Source of the DNA: Candidatus Gracilibacteria bacterium GN02-873
GTDB taxonomy: Bacteria; Patescibacteriota; Gracilibacteria; BD1-5; UBA2023
NCBI GenBank assembly: GCA_003260345.1
Contig: MORC01000005.1
Coordinates: 1 to 15,726, forward strand
Reading direction: 5' to 3'
Length of the DNA: 15,726 nt
Below the pieces are notes generated by a model. The model saw only the letters and a program-made list of their open reading frames with translations. It was not told the origin of the DNA and did no database searches. The first letter of the stretch is position 1, and every line of letters starts with the position of its first letter. Made by a program: the position numbers and the translations under genes. Shown one piece after another: positions 5,419-15,358 of the stretch.

Positions 5419-8400
5419 ATTTCACCACACGCTGAACTTTGTAATGATTGAGATAATTAGAAAGGAGCGGAGGTGGATTTCGGAGCGCACGATTTGAGTA
5501 GTTGAGCACTGTACCAGATGTTACAATGTCATATGCGTTCGTTCCACGAGCATAAGTTCGCTTATTGAAGAGTTCTGTCGCGTCTCCGTAGAATGAACCA
5601 TCAACACGAAGAATATTTGCTGTAGCCTCAGATTGTGTAAATTTTCCGCCTTCGTTATTTTCTTTTACTGTCAAGAAAACACCAGCAAGATTTTTTACAT
5701 CCTTGTCTACAATGACATTTCCCTTCTTGGCAATAAATGCCCAAGATGCGTTATTATCGTTACTCTGGTAAGTCGTATCACATTTGAAAGTAATATTTCC
5801 TTCCACAAGTACCGTTTTTACGCCCGTCATTTCAAATGCAGTTTTTCCGTATTCGCAAGTGATTTCGATGTCACCCTTGAATGAATACACATTTGAATTT
5901 CCGTTGTGTTTGTAATTTTCAATGTTTCGATTTGAAATTTTTCGATCAGATGGCGGTACGTTTGTGATACCAGCATTGAGCGGAGAAACATTGTTAAGTG
6001 AATTATTTCCGAATGGGAATGAACCAGTCGAATTATCAGTGTTAGTTATATTACTTGTTCCCTGAGTCGCCAATCGCGTAATATTCGTGATAGTTGACTG
6101 AAAACGAGAAGTAAATGATTTGAGTTTTCGGTTTACTGAAGAACCCGCTGATGAAACTTTTGAATTCGTAACTTCTACCTTGAAAGAAGAAATTGGATTT
6201 GTTTCATTGTGATCACGGTAATTTTCAATTCCGAAAATCATTTCACCCATACCAACATTTTTTCCCTTAAATCCCGTCAATTCTGAACCGTTAAACAATG
6301 TGATTGGCTGATCAACTGATGGAGATTTGAGGTAACATACTTGGTATTGTGTATTTGAATAATTCGTACATTCGATACGAGAAGCATCATACAATCCTTG
6401 TGCATGAGAATCTTTTGGCATCAAGAAGTCACCTTCTCCGAGTACTACATATTTTGTACGATTACCAGTAGTTTGCTGCCACCAAGGAAGATTTCCATTC
6501 AATTCTTGAATTGAACGACCTTTCACAGCATTTCCTTCCAGAGCATTTGAAGCATCCTTCGTAATGACAAATTTACGATCAGATTCTACCTGAATTGGTG
6601 CTTTGTACACTTTGTTCATAGAAAGTGTGATCGTATCAGAAAGTGCAAATACGTTTGATCCACGACCAATCACCATTCCATTTTCAGAAATCAATTTTTG
6701 ACCAATATTTTTACCAATAGTGGATTTTGAGAATCCAGGGATGGTAATATGGAATTGTACAGGATTTTCCAATGGATTTGTTGTAGTACCAAAAGTTTTA
6801 CAATCAGCAGTACATTCAATTTTTCCATTGATAAGCTGTCCATTGCGTGAACCAAGATCACACATTTCTCCAACGCGGTTTACGATACCATCACCACAGT
6901 ATGGTCCGCCATTGTTTCCTCCACCGCCTGGTCCAGGGGGTGTTGTTGGAGGTGGAACATATGGCCCTGTATGACAATAGTCTTTTGTCATTTTTTTCGC
7001 AATTTCGCGCAAATCATCAAGCTGAGTACTACTTGTATAACGCTGACAACTTGTTTTTTTACGACTATCAGAAATTCCCTGAATACCAATTTCACATGAA
7101 TAAAGGCTTGAGTATGTTTTTACTACAGCTACATCACCTTCACACATTGCTGCAATATATGTATCAGGATTTCCTCCTCCACCACTACCCGGAGTTTTCA
7201 CTACGGCTGGGTCGGTATTTTTCGGATCTTTCTGACAAGACTGCTCATCCCCTTTTGGCATACGATTATCATCGTAACAAGAGTTTGGTTTTTCATTTGG
7301 ATTATGAACCGTCGCATCATTACGAATAATTTCGTTTGAGCTCGTATTTACCAATTTTACTGGAACGATAATATTTGGAAAATATGATCCAGCAGAAACT
7401 TCGGCAGTTGATGTACAAGTCAAAGTTTTTCCTGAATAATTACATGTCCAACCATTTCCAGTGGCATTACCAGTTGTTTCGATTTTTGTAGGCAAAATGT
7501 CTTTCACTGTCGTTGTTCCAGAAGTTTTACCATTTTCTACCTTCACTTTGATAACATAATTAAAGGTATCGTTGTTTCGTTTTGAAACAGGATTTCCTGG
7601 CTGAGCATCATCGGAATCAATATATTTTTTGATAGAAAGATCAAGTCCACCAACAATTACCGTACTTGGGTCACAAGTTTTTGTTGCAGGATTGTAATCC
7701 TTATCACCAGGCTTACATTCGTCACGATTGATCTTACAAGTTGGGTCGTTAATTGGTTTTGAAGGATCAAGTTCACAAACGCCAGCCACATTGCGAACAA
7801 CAGCTCCACTTGTCACAACAGTTTTAAGTTTTACTGTTGCTGTAATAATCGGAGCAGTTTCCCCTGCCTTGATAGTCTTGTTGTAACGACAAGTCATTGT
7901 TTGACCATCCTGAGTACAAGACCAGTCTGTACCCACACCTGTTTTAATAACTTCGATATCGTTCGGGAATACATCTACTACTTTCGCCCCCTTAGCGTCA
8001 AGATTTGAAATATTTTTTACCTCAAAAGTATAATAATATTCTTCACCTGGCATTACAGGAACGGCATCTTTTTGTGTTTGAGCATCATTTCCTTTGGCGT
8101 ATTTTTTGATTTGAAGTTTTGGATTATCGCCAATCTTTACAGTTGCTGGATCACAAGTTTTTGTAGTTGGGTTGTAGTTAACATCTCCTGGTTTACATTC
8201 GTCACGAGTGTCGACACAAGTTGGATCGTTGAGTGGTTTAGAAGGATCGAGTTCACAAACACCAGCCACATTACGAACTACTTTCCCGCTCGTGATAACT
8301 GTTTTTAGTTTTACTTTGAGGGAAATTGTTGGTGCAGCTTCTCCAGCTTTGATCGTTTTATTGTAACGACAAGTCATAGTCTGACCGTTTTGTGTACAAT

Positions 8401-10144
8401 CCCAATCTGTACCTGTAGCTTTAGAAATAACTTCGATATCAGATGGAAGAGTATCAGTTACTTTGGCACCCTTTGCATCGACATTTGTTTCATTTTTTAC
8501 TACAAAAGTATATGTATATTCTTCACCTGGCATTACAGGAACAGCATTAGCGGCTGTCTGAGCATCTTTACCATTGACATATTTTTTGATAGAAAGATTT
8601 GGTGATTGCTTTGGTTGACAAGTCAATGGATCACATCCACCTGGACCCCAACCAGTTTTTGATGGGTCATTTGGATCACACTGTTCTCACTCATCCCTGT
8701 CTAATACACCATCACCACACCAAGTCACTTCGTAATTCACACATTCACGATGACCACCATCTTTATCTCATTCTACCTGCACATTATATTCAATGTAGAT
8801 ATTATCTTTCATGCGTTTTTTTGGTGCCGCAGAAATTCTATATCGTTCCGTTGTTTGAATAATTTTTGCATCTTTTGTACGAGGAGGAATCTGTGCACCC
8901 ACCTTATATGGGGGCACCCAGTCAAATTTATCAAAAGTAAATTTTCCGTCACGATTCATATCATCGCCATAATTTTCACGGAAATCTACTGAAAATCCCT
9001 TCAATGTTACTGGGTGACTTTGATTATTGTTGTATGCATCCCAAAATTCATATGAATATCCGACACGAACTTTTTTATCAAAAGTTTGGTGACAAATATT
9101 GTTTGGAGTATTTGGTTTTGTGGCACATTCAATATTTTTTCCACCACTTATACCCTGACAAACCCATTTGTAAGGATTATTTCCTGTGAGTGGAGTTGAA
9201 GTTCCAATGGCACACAAATTTGTCGTTGGAGCAGTTGAGAAAATTTTTCCATCAGCCGTTCCACAGACAGCATCCATTTTTTTCGGAGCTTCACAAGAAA
9301 CGTTTCCACCACCATTCACACCGCCACAAGTCCAAGTAAATTTACCATTCACCTCAGTTACTGCTGATGGTGAACCATTTTTACAAAGATTGGTTGTAGG
9401 TGCTGTATATGTTGGAACACCATTTGATGCTCCATCACAAATAGCATTAGATGGTGGGGAATCTTTTTTCTGACAATCAGTCGACGCATATCCAGGTTTT
9501 CCATTATTGATACCATCATCGTATTTTTCGCCAAATTGTGAATCTACAACACCGTCACCACACCAAGAACCATAATAGAATATATGTTCTTTATGTACAC
9601 TCTTGTCTTTCCCGTTAATTTTTCCATCTGCGGTAAATCCGTAAGTTGTTGTTTCAAACGTTAGTCGCAACATTGGTGCGTTACGATCAAATGTAGGTTC
9701 TCCTTTTAAAAATCGAAGAGACGTTCCATCACGATTTTTTGTAAAGTCAGTTCGTACTCCTTTTTTGAGTATTGTATACACATAATCTTTTCATCTGGCA
9801 TTGATTTTATACCAAGACAGATTTGGTGTAGGAGTAAAAATCATGTCAGCATACCAATTATTATTACCTCCTTGTAATACTTTGGTAGTAACATTATATC
9901 CTGCATTTCCGAATGGGTCCTGAGCAAACATAACGCGATCACCAGTTACGTTTGTAAAGGAATCTCGAATATTTGTAATCCCCATAGATCCAGAAGCATA
10001 CAGTCGTTCACCATTAAAACACTGATCGGATGTTGAAAGCCCAAACTGGCTACAACTTATTTCCTGATAGTCCTGGAAAGATGCGTGAGAAATGTTCGGA
10101 ACAATTCCGAGAAGGATTGCTCATAAAAGAAAAATCTTTTTCAT
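5417..10144 (-). CDS. Large secreted surface protein with DUF11-like repeats and CGDG cysteine modules
   Basis: The protein has 1575 residues from ATG 10144. A signal peptide (MKKIFLLGAILLGIVPNISHA, cut before SFQD) is followed by an N-terminal region. Two cysteine modules come next at about 230-340 (repeated TAPTTNLC and tryptophan-rich WTCGG/WVCQG). CGDG modules of the kind written GEQCDDGN in other secreted proteins start at about 195, 474 and 1083. Three DUF11-like domains lie at about 515-950, followed by a Pro/Gly linker near 1063-1082. The C-terminal ~250 residues look beta-rich and end ...NPPPLLSNYLNHYKVQRVVK. UGA-Gly codons are at 10121-10123, 9791-9793, 8768-8770 and 8687-8689; the last gives GEQCD, where the module has Gly. 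There is no LPxTG anchor or C-terminal membrane helix, so the attachment mode is unknown. It is the last gene of a three-gene operon, 18 bp after the lipoprotein gene. An adhesin or surface-layer role is inference. Confidence 0.9.
7640..8596 (-). repeat. Two near-identical ~480-bp DUF11-like units in the surface protein
   Basis: Within the 1575-aa gene, about 8117-8596 and 7640-8116 encode two consecutive units of 160 and 159 residues. Each begins L(S/Q)IKKY, contains VMPGEEY, GQTMTCRYNKTIKAGE and AGVCELDPSKP, and ends near TKTCDP. By eye the proteins are about three quarters identical, while the DNA differs at many third codon positions. A third, more diverged unit (LDLSIKKYIDSDDAQ) continues leftward from about 7645. 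Confidence 0.9.
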
Positions 10145-10162
10145 AAAAGCAATGATAATAAA

Positions 10163-10369
10163 TTAAAAATCGAACGAAAGCGAGCCAGTCTCCACATCAT
10201 TTCCAGGTACTCATTCAAGTGAAGTTGTGTGAGACACCTCATTCACGGAAGAATCAATAGGAGTGTCTATTGTTTTCATTTCAGAATTAAAGGGAATATC
10301 TTCACTCGCACGAGAGCCACATGACGCGAGAAACGCAATCATACCAAGAATAGTTATAAATTTTTTCAT
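10163..10369 (-). CDS. Small lipoprotein (68 aa) with one UGA-Gly codon
   Basis: The short gene from ATG 10369 to TAA 10163-10165 encodes a lipoprotein precursor. It has the signal MKKFITILGMIAFLASC and a lipobox LAS-C with Cys17 as the lipidation site. The mature peptide is about 52 residues, acidic and Ser/Thr-rich (SRASEDIPFNSEMKTIDTP...), and ends SLSFDF. The UGA at 10211-10213 (residue 53, LE-Gly-VPGN) splits the frame under the standard code. It lies 34 bp after the 1026-aa gene and 18 bp before the 1575-aa gene, with no terminator on either side, so it should be co-transcribed with both. It resembles the small secretion-associated lipoproteins often found in envelope operons, but I recognise no family. 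A role in holding or exporting its neighbours is a guess. Confidence 0.85.
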
Positions 10370-10403
10370 AATATTTTAAATACACGGTTAAATGCTGAAT
10401 GGA

Positions 10404-13400
10404 CTAAAAGAAGTTTTCTAGGCCAGGCACATTTCCCTTCGGTACATTCGTAATCCCATCAGTAGGGATAGTAGGGATAAATGGTTTAGTATCAATACCT
10501 GAAGTTGAAGGTGGATTAAGATTATCTGCTATACCTCCACTACCTGGAGTCGTATTTAGGCTAGAACGCGTTTCTCCAGGAGTAGTATTATTTGGTGGGT
10601 TCTCCTGAGGAGGATTATTCTTTGGTTTTCTCAAATCCACTCCAGCTCCAACGAAAAGCTGAGACTTAGCTGCACCCTCATTGCTAACCACTGATCCGGT
10701 TGCAATCTGATGAGGTGTTTCATTAGGGCGTGATGGAATTTCTACAAATCCAGGTTCTACAAAGAATCCAAGATTGAAACATTCTGCATCTGGTTCATAT
10801 GAAAGATATGAGTGTACTTTACCAGAAACCATTAGTCGACGAACCTCCTCTTCAGAAACATTGGTAACACCTTGTTCTTTCAAATGCTGGAGTTGAGCAT
10901 CAATATCAACTTTTGAAATGGTACGAGCAATTGCTTGACGAACTTTATCAGCATTCGCACCAGTCACTTCTTGTGGAGCACCAAATATACGAGTATTACT
11001 TGCGTATACATTATTTAACCCCTTGAATCCTGCGATTTGAGAATATGCTACAACAGCTCGGAATCCTCCTGGTTGCTTCATATGGTCTCCTAATGTGGAG
11101 CTCTTTGCAACCTCTGCTGATGCAACCATAGATTCAACCATTTTATTTACATCTGCAACAGGAATATTATACATTTGTGCAAATTTTGGTCCAATTGTGC
11201 TATGATAGTATTTCAAAAGTTCTGCACGATTTTTCGCAAAATCTTGTCCGTTCTCAAAGTTTTTTGCCAATCGAACAGATTCACTTCCACCTGAAGTTCG
11301 TGCAAGAAAAATATCAAGAGTCTGATTCTTTTCTTCAGGAGTAGTAGCGGCTGCAAGAGATTTTTTCACCACCTGTTCAATAGGGCTTCATTTCGTAGCC
11401 AAGAGTAATTCTTGTTCTGCTTTTGAGGTATCACGGTCTCGAACAGCATTTTGGAAAGCTACCAAATGGTTTTTGTTGCGTCCAGAACGAATTTTTCGAA
11501 GTTCCTGAGCAACTTGTGATGAATTTGCATCAATTACCTCATTTTTCACTTCTGTATTCTGATTCTGTAGTTGAATTGTTTCGAGAGGTCGATTGGTATT
11601 TTTATCAACAATAGTAGCAGTGGCCTGTAGTTCAGAACTAGTTGGATATACGTATTCTTTTACGTTCCAGACAATTCTTTCATTTTCTTTTGGTGCACGC
11701 ACTACTTGTTTTCCGTCTTGGTAATAACTTCCATCTTCATGTTTTGAAATTTTGTATTCGCCGAGTAGTGTATCAACCTGTTCCTGACTAGCTTCTTTCT
11801 GATTAGCTGTTGCTTCAATTTGTGCAGCCCCTTTATTCAAAGAAGCATCAGGTGTATGAATATTAACACCCGCAGCAGAAACTACAAATGCTAATGAATT
11901 ATAACTCAGGTCTAAACCAACTCCTTGGAGCTTCATTCCTTGGGCTTCCATTACTTTTCCAATATATACTGTCATATTATTCTCAAGCTGCTGGTCAATC
12001 TTCTTAATTCTCGGATCTTCTGGGTTTTGGTTAGCAAATCGGTCACGCTGATCAATGAGCAATGACTGCGCTGCACTAAATTCTCGAGAAATATTTTGAA
12101 CAACATGTCGCTTCTTGGGATTTACACGCTCAATTTCTTTTTCTGTAGCTTGTACCACATATTCAACACCCAAGCGAGGATTCTCTGCTGATCGATATGC
12201 AGTCAAAGCATTTCCAATCACAGCTTTTGGATCATTCCAGTTTGCAAAAATTCGAGCACCAAGAAGATTTAAATCTACACCTACTCGCCCTCTATCACCC
12301 ACAATTTTACTAATTTCTCCTGAAGCAAGGTCAACATGTCGTTCTCACATTTTTCCATTCTCTCGCTCCTGTGCTCCAAGTTTATTGCTATCAAGATCTT
12401 CACTCTGATAACCTAATGATAATGTACCACCACTCAAAACATTAGCAGCAACGGAAAACCCAAAGTGAAGCAAAGCTGAGACAATTCGACCCAACAAATT
12501 TCTATCATTCTTGATTGCTGGCGAATTTTTTACAATTTCAGCAAATTCTTGTTGTTTCTGAGGGTCATTCAAAGCGCTCAAAAGAGCTCCTTCATTACCA
12601 TTAATCACTGATATAAGACCAGCTCGAACATCACCATTAACTCCTTCAATTTTACTCTTATTATCAGGCCCCATAATCACAGCCATAATATCCGCAAGCG
12701 CGTCTGTCTGATGACGAAGCGCATTCTGAAGTCTGTGAATCTGAGCAATTTTATCCCGATTAAGAACAGTAACAAGTTCAGCATTAGAATCCTTGCCTGT
12801 TGCGCGATCAACTCTTTCTGTATCAGCTTGTGTAAAATTCAAAGTATTAGTATCACCAGTTAATCTTGTATACAGTGCATTCAACTGATCCATGGAAACA
12901 TTTCGCAAAGCGTGCTTCAATTGACTTTCACCAAAAGCAAATCGCTGACGGCCTTGACCTCGAAATACACGATTCCACCAACTATTATTCTGAACTTCGA
13001 CTTCCTTATCATGATCCAAATCAGAAATCAAGTTAATAAGAGACTCGCGTGTGATATTTCCTTTTTCATCCCACTCAAGCTTAACAGCATGGTCTGAATA
13101 CTTCTGTTCTGCCTCGACTCTTTGAGCTTGCAAGCCTTCATGTGTCTTTTCCTGAATATCAGTCACTTTCTTATCTCTCTCCTGTCGAAGCTCATTTATG
13201 TCTGCATCTAGTTGTTTTGCCTGTTCTGGTGATAGTGTGTCACGAGTAACTTGAACTTGTGCTTCAAGCTTTCGTGCTCATTCTTCAAGAGCATCCGCAG
13301 TTTGGTTTGCGGCCTTAGTACGCTCAGAGGGAGATAAATCAGTATTCTGAGCAGCCTCGATTGCCGCTTGAGTATTATTAACTCCTTCATCTGATGTTTC

Positions 13401-13484
13401 TGGTCCGGTCTCTGGTGTATTTGGAGCCTTTCCTGGAGCAAAATATTTCTGCACTTCAGAGAAATTGTGAAAAGAATTTTTCAT
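10404..13484 (-). CDS. Large protein of unknown function (1026 aa), first gene of the surface operon
   Basis: One reading frame runs from ATG 13484 to TAG 10404-10406 with UGA-Gly codons at 13278-13280, 12345-12347 and 11388-11390. I recognise no family. The N-terminal ~250 residues are polar and probably coiled-coil (MKNSFHNFSEVQKYFAPGK..., many Gln/Glu/Ala). Several stretches of alternating hydrophobic and Gly residues follow, such as FGFSVAANVLSGGTLSLGYQ, VGVDLNLLGARIF and VGLDLSYNSLAFVVSAAGVN. Further helical segments come next, and then a Pro/Thr/Asn-rich C-terminal tail from about residue 930 (PPQENPPNNTTPGE). There is no signal peptide or clear membrane helix at the N-terminus. The glycine-rich strands near LFVGAGVDLRKP suggest beta-structure, perhaps in an envelope-associated protein, but this is inference. 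The lipoprotein and secreted-protein genes downstream point to a shared envelope function. Confidence 0.88.
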
Positions 13485-13531
13485 AAAATAAAATTAAGAA
13501 TAAGTACATAGACTTTTTATCTATCCTCCGT

Positions 13532-13560
13532 AGGATATCATATTTTTCACGATTGCGCAA
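13532..13560 (-). promoter_or_regulatory. Possible promoter of the three-gene surface operon
   Basis: The 240-bp gap 13485-13724 is the only sizeable noncoding DNA upstream of the operon. On the minus strand it holds TTGCGC (13555-13560), a 17-bp spacer and TATCCT (13532-13537), a weak match; TATGAT at 13537-13542 overlaps it. The inverted repeat TATCCT/AGGATA (13522-13537) covers the -10 and could be an operator or a leader hairpin. The rest of the gap is AT-rich and I see nothing else in it. Confidence 0.35.
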
Positions 13561-13704
13561 ATTTTTGCTCAACTTTTTTTAAAAAATATGTTTTTCTGAT
13601 TACAAAAGGAAAAATAATTATTATTTTTATGCCATAATACTTTATTTTCTATATTTTAAAATAAAATATCTATTTGTCAATATTTATATTTACAAAATAC
13701 GGAA

Positions 13705-13726
13705 AAAATCCCCTTTCGGAGATTTT
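13705..13726 (-). terminator. Terminator of the LysM-CHAP gene
   Basis: The stem AAAATCCCC/GGAGATTTT has one mismatch and encloses the loop TTTC. It is followed on the minus strand by a run of T and overlaps the gene's TAA stop codon (13725-13727). Confidence 0.7.
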
Positions 13727-14912
13727 AATCCACATAAATATAACCATCAATGGCTGGGTGGTTGATAGGAACCTTTCGAATCGTTACTTCGTAAAGACCA
13801 CGATAGTTCATATCACTCACGATAATATTTCCATCCTGAATATCTGTTACGATACCCACATGTCCATAATATGCGTTGTAACCGTGCCCTGAGAACTGTA
13901 CGATCGCACCAACAATCGGAGTCTTTCCGGTTGGGACACCCTGTGCACGAGCGTTGCGAATCCACTGATTAGCGTTTCCGCGCCATGTAACCGTCTTATT
14001 ACGAGCCACATGCCAAGTACAATTTCCTGCAACAAACCCTCGACCAAGTCCTGTAAATTTGATCGCATAGCGATCTTTTAAACCATTGGAGTTTACAACT
14101 GGAGTTGCTTCAACTGCAATAGACAGTTCTTCTGTTTTTGGCTTTGTCTCAGCTACTGGGGTTGCTTTTTTGGTTGAAGTTTCTGTTTTTGGTTTTTCCT
14201 GAGTTTTTGTCTGAGTTGGTTGTTTTTCAGACTGAGTCGCTGGTTTTACTACTTTTGGTTCAGGACGCACTGCACCAGGAATCATTAATTTTGTTCCATC
14301 CTGAATTTTTCGCGCATCAGAAATATTATTGGTATCAAGAATTTCCTGTACAGAAACATTGTACTGCTTCGCGATATCTGAAACTGTTTCCCCTGGCTTG
14401 AGAGCATGAACGATTCCAGAAACTGGTGGAATTTTCAACACTTGTCCCACCACAAGGGTATCACTCATTGAGAGGTTATTGGACCACAAAATTACTTCTG
14501 CGGCAATATTATATTTTTTTGAAATTTTAATAATATCATCATGTTCTACTACTGTATATGTACGAACATTTGATTCCGGAATTGCAGCAGGCTGCTCTGT
14601 TGAGATATTTTGATTTGTTTCTTCTGCACCAGTCAGAGTTTCTGGACTTACAACCACCAAGCCACTTTCTGAGATGTATTCCAAGTTATCGGTATCAGTA
14701 AAGGCTGTAATAATTGATGATTCATCATAATCTCCTACTTGCGTCTGTGAAGCAGTTCCAATCTGCGCCAATGATGGATAGATTGGAAACAAAATTACCA
14801 AAAATGTTGTAAACCACTTAAACTTTTTAAAAGATTCTGTGGCTGAACGAACAGGAACCTGATTTCTACTAGCGCGCTCAAGTCGCGCCTTATAATTTGG
14901 AAGTGATGACAC
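13725..14912 (-). CDS. Membrane-anchored LysM-CHAP peptidoglycan hydrolase
   Basis: The 395-residue protein binds and cuts peptidoglycan outside the cell. A basic N-terminus and a hydrophobic segment at about 34-49 (FTTFLVILFPIYPSLA) act as a signal or anchor. Two LysM domains follow at about 117-162 (YTVVEHDDIIKISKKYN... VGQVLKIP) and 166-211 (GIVHALKPGETVSDIAKQYN). A Lys/Thr/Pro linker (~215-270) leads to a C-terminal CHAP amidase/endopeptidase domain at about 285-395. The nucleophile should be Cys298 (AGNCTWHVARN), with His351 (YYGHVGIV) and a polar partner near Asp367/Asn369. The start is GTG 14912, three codons after an in-frame stop, with no Shine-Dalgarno and no ATG nearby, so it is less certain than the rest. 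It contains no UGA. It is separated from rplU by a hairpin and probably acts in wall remodelling or cell separation. Confidence 0.93.
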   Translation of the reverse strand: MSSLPNYKARLERASRNQVPVRSATESFKKFKWFTTFLVILFPIYPSLAQIGTASQTQVGDYDESSIITAFTDTDNLEYISESGLVVVSPETLTGAEETNQNISTEQPAAIPESNVRTYTVVEHDDIIKISKKYNIAAEVILWSNNLSMSDTLVVGQVLKIPPVSGIVHALKPGETVSDIAKQYNVSVQEILDTNNISDARKIQDGTKLMIPGAVRPEPKVVKPATQSEKQPTQTKTQEKPKTETSTKKATPVAETKPKTEELSIAVEATPVVNSNGLKDRYAIKFTGLGRGFVAGNCTWHVARNKTVTWRGNANQWIRNARAQGVPTGKTPIVGAIVQFSGHGYNAYYGHVGIVTDIQDGNIIVSDMNYRGLYEVTIRKVPINHPAIDGYIYVD

Positions 14913-14941
14913 TGAGAAATTTTAGAAATAAAAAGCGTAAA

Positions 14942-14955
14942 CCCTCTTGCGAGGG
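14942..14955 (-). terminator. Hairpin after rplU
   Basis: The stem CCCTC/GAGGG closes a four-base loop that reads GCAA on the minus strand. It is followed there by TTTACG and then TTTTTATTT, and lies 17 bp beyond the rplU stop. The stem is short, so partial read-through into the LysM-CHAP gene, which has no obvious promoter of its own, is plausible. Confidence 0.55.
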
Positions 14956-14971
14956 CTAAACACAAGAAACA

Positions 14972-15283
14972 CTAAGCAATAGCAGTTACCGTCAAAGTTG
15001 TTTCAGATGGGCGGAATCCACGAGAGCGAACATATCGCTTTTTTGCTTTCATCTTGAAAACACGAACCTTTTCACCACGCTGGTGAGAATCTACACGAAG
15101 AGTTACTTTTGCACCTTCTACAAATGGAGTTCCAACTTTTACAGTTTTTCCGTCCTCAGAAGCCACGAGAAGTGGAGCTACTTCAAGATTTTCACCTTCA
15201 GCAAGATGCTGACGATCAACCACAAGAGTTGAATCCTGGCTTACAGTGTACTGTTTTCCACCGATTTCAATAATCGCAATCAT
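14972..15283 (-). CDS. rplU: 50S ribosomal protein L21 (bL21)
   Basis: This is a large-subunit protein that binds 23S rRNA. The 103 residues from ATG 15283 match the usual bL21 length. The N-terminal strand MIAIIEIGGKQYTVSQ and the basic C-terminal segment MKAKKRYVRSRGFRPSETTLTVTAIA are characteristic. The frame stays open up to 15385, but the extra 34 residues are unlike bL21 and would lie in the promoter and leader. There is no UGA. In many bacteria rplU is followed by rpmA (bL27), but here a terminator-like hairpin and a cell-wall hydrolase follow instead. The leader of about 100 nt contains a palindrome and possible hairpins, so regulation at the RNA or operator level is possible. Confidence 0.97.
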   Translation of the reverse strand: MIAIIEIGGKQYTVSQDSTLVVDRQHLAEGENLEVAPLLVASEDGKTVKVGTPFVEGAKVTLRVDSHQRGEKVRVFKMKAKKRYVRSRGFRPSETTLTVTAIA

Positions 15284-15358
15284 ATTAAAAAGATTTATGC
15301 TCATATAGGAGCCCCGAAGAGTCTTGTTCCCTATAACAAAGCGAAGATAAAAACTGTT

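Noticed and set aside
2951..9793. UGA read as tryptophan (code 4) instead of glycine
   Set aside because: The UGA at 8687-8689 falls where the GEQCD module has Gly, and the VanY signal-peptide positions suit small residues; Trp is encoded by UGG throughout.
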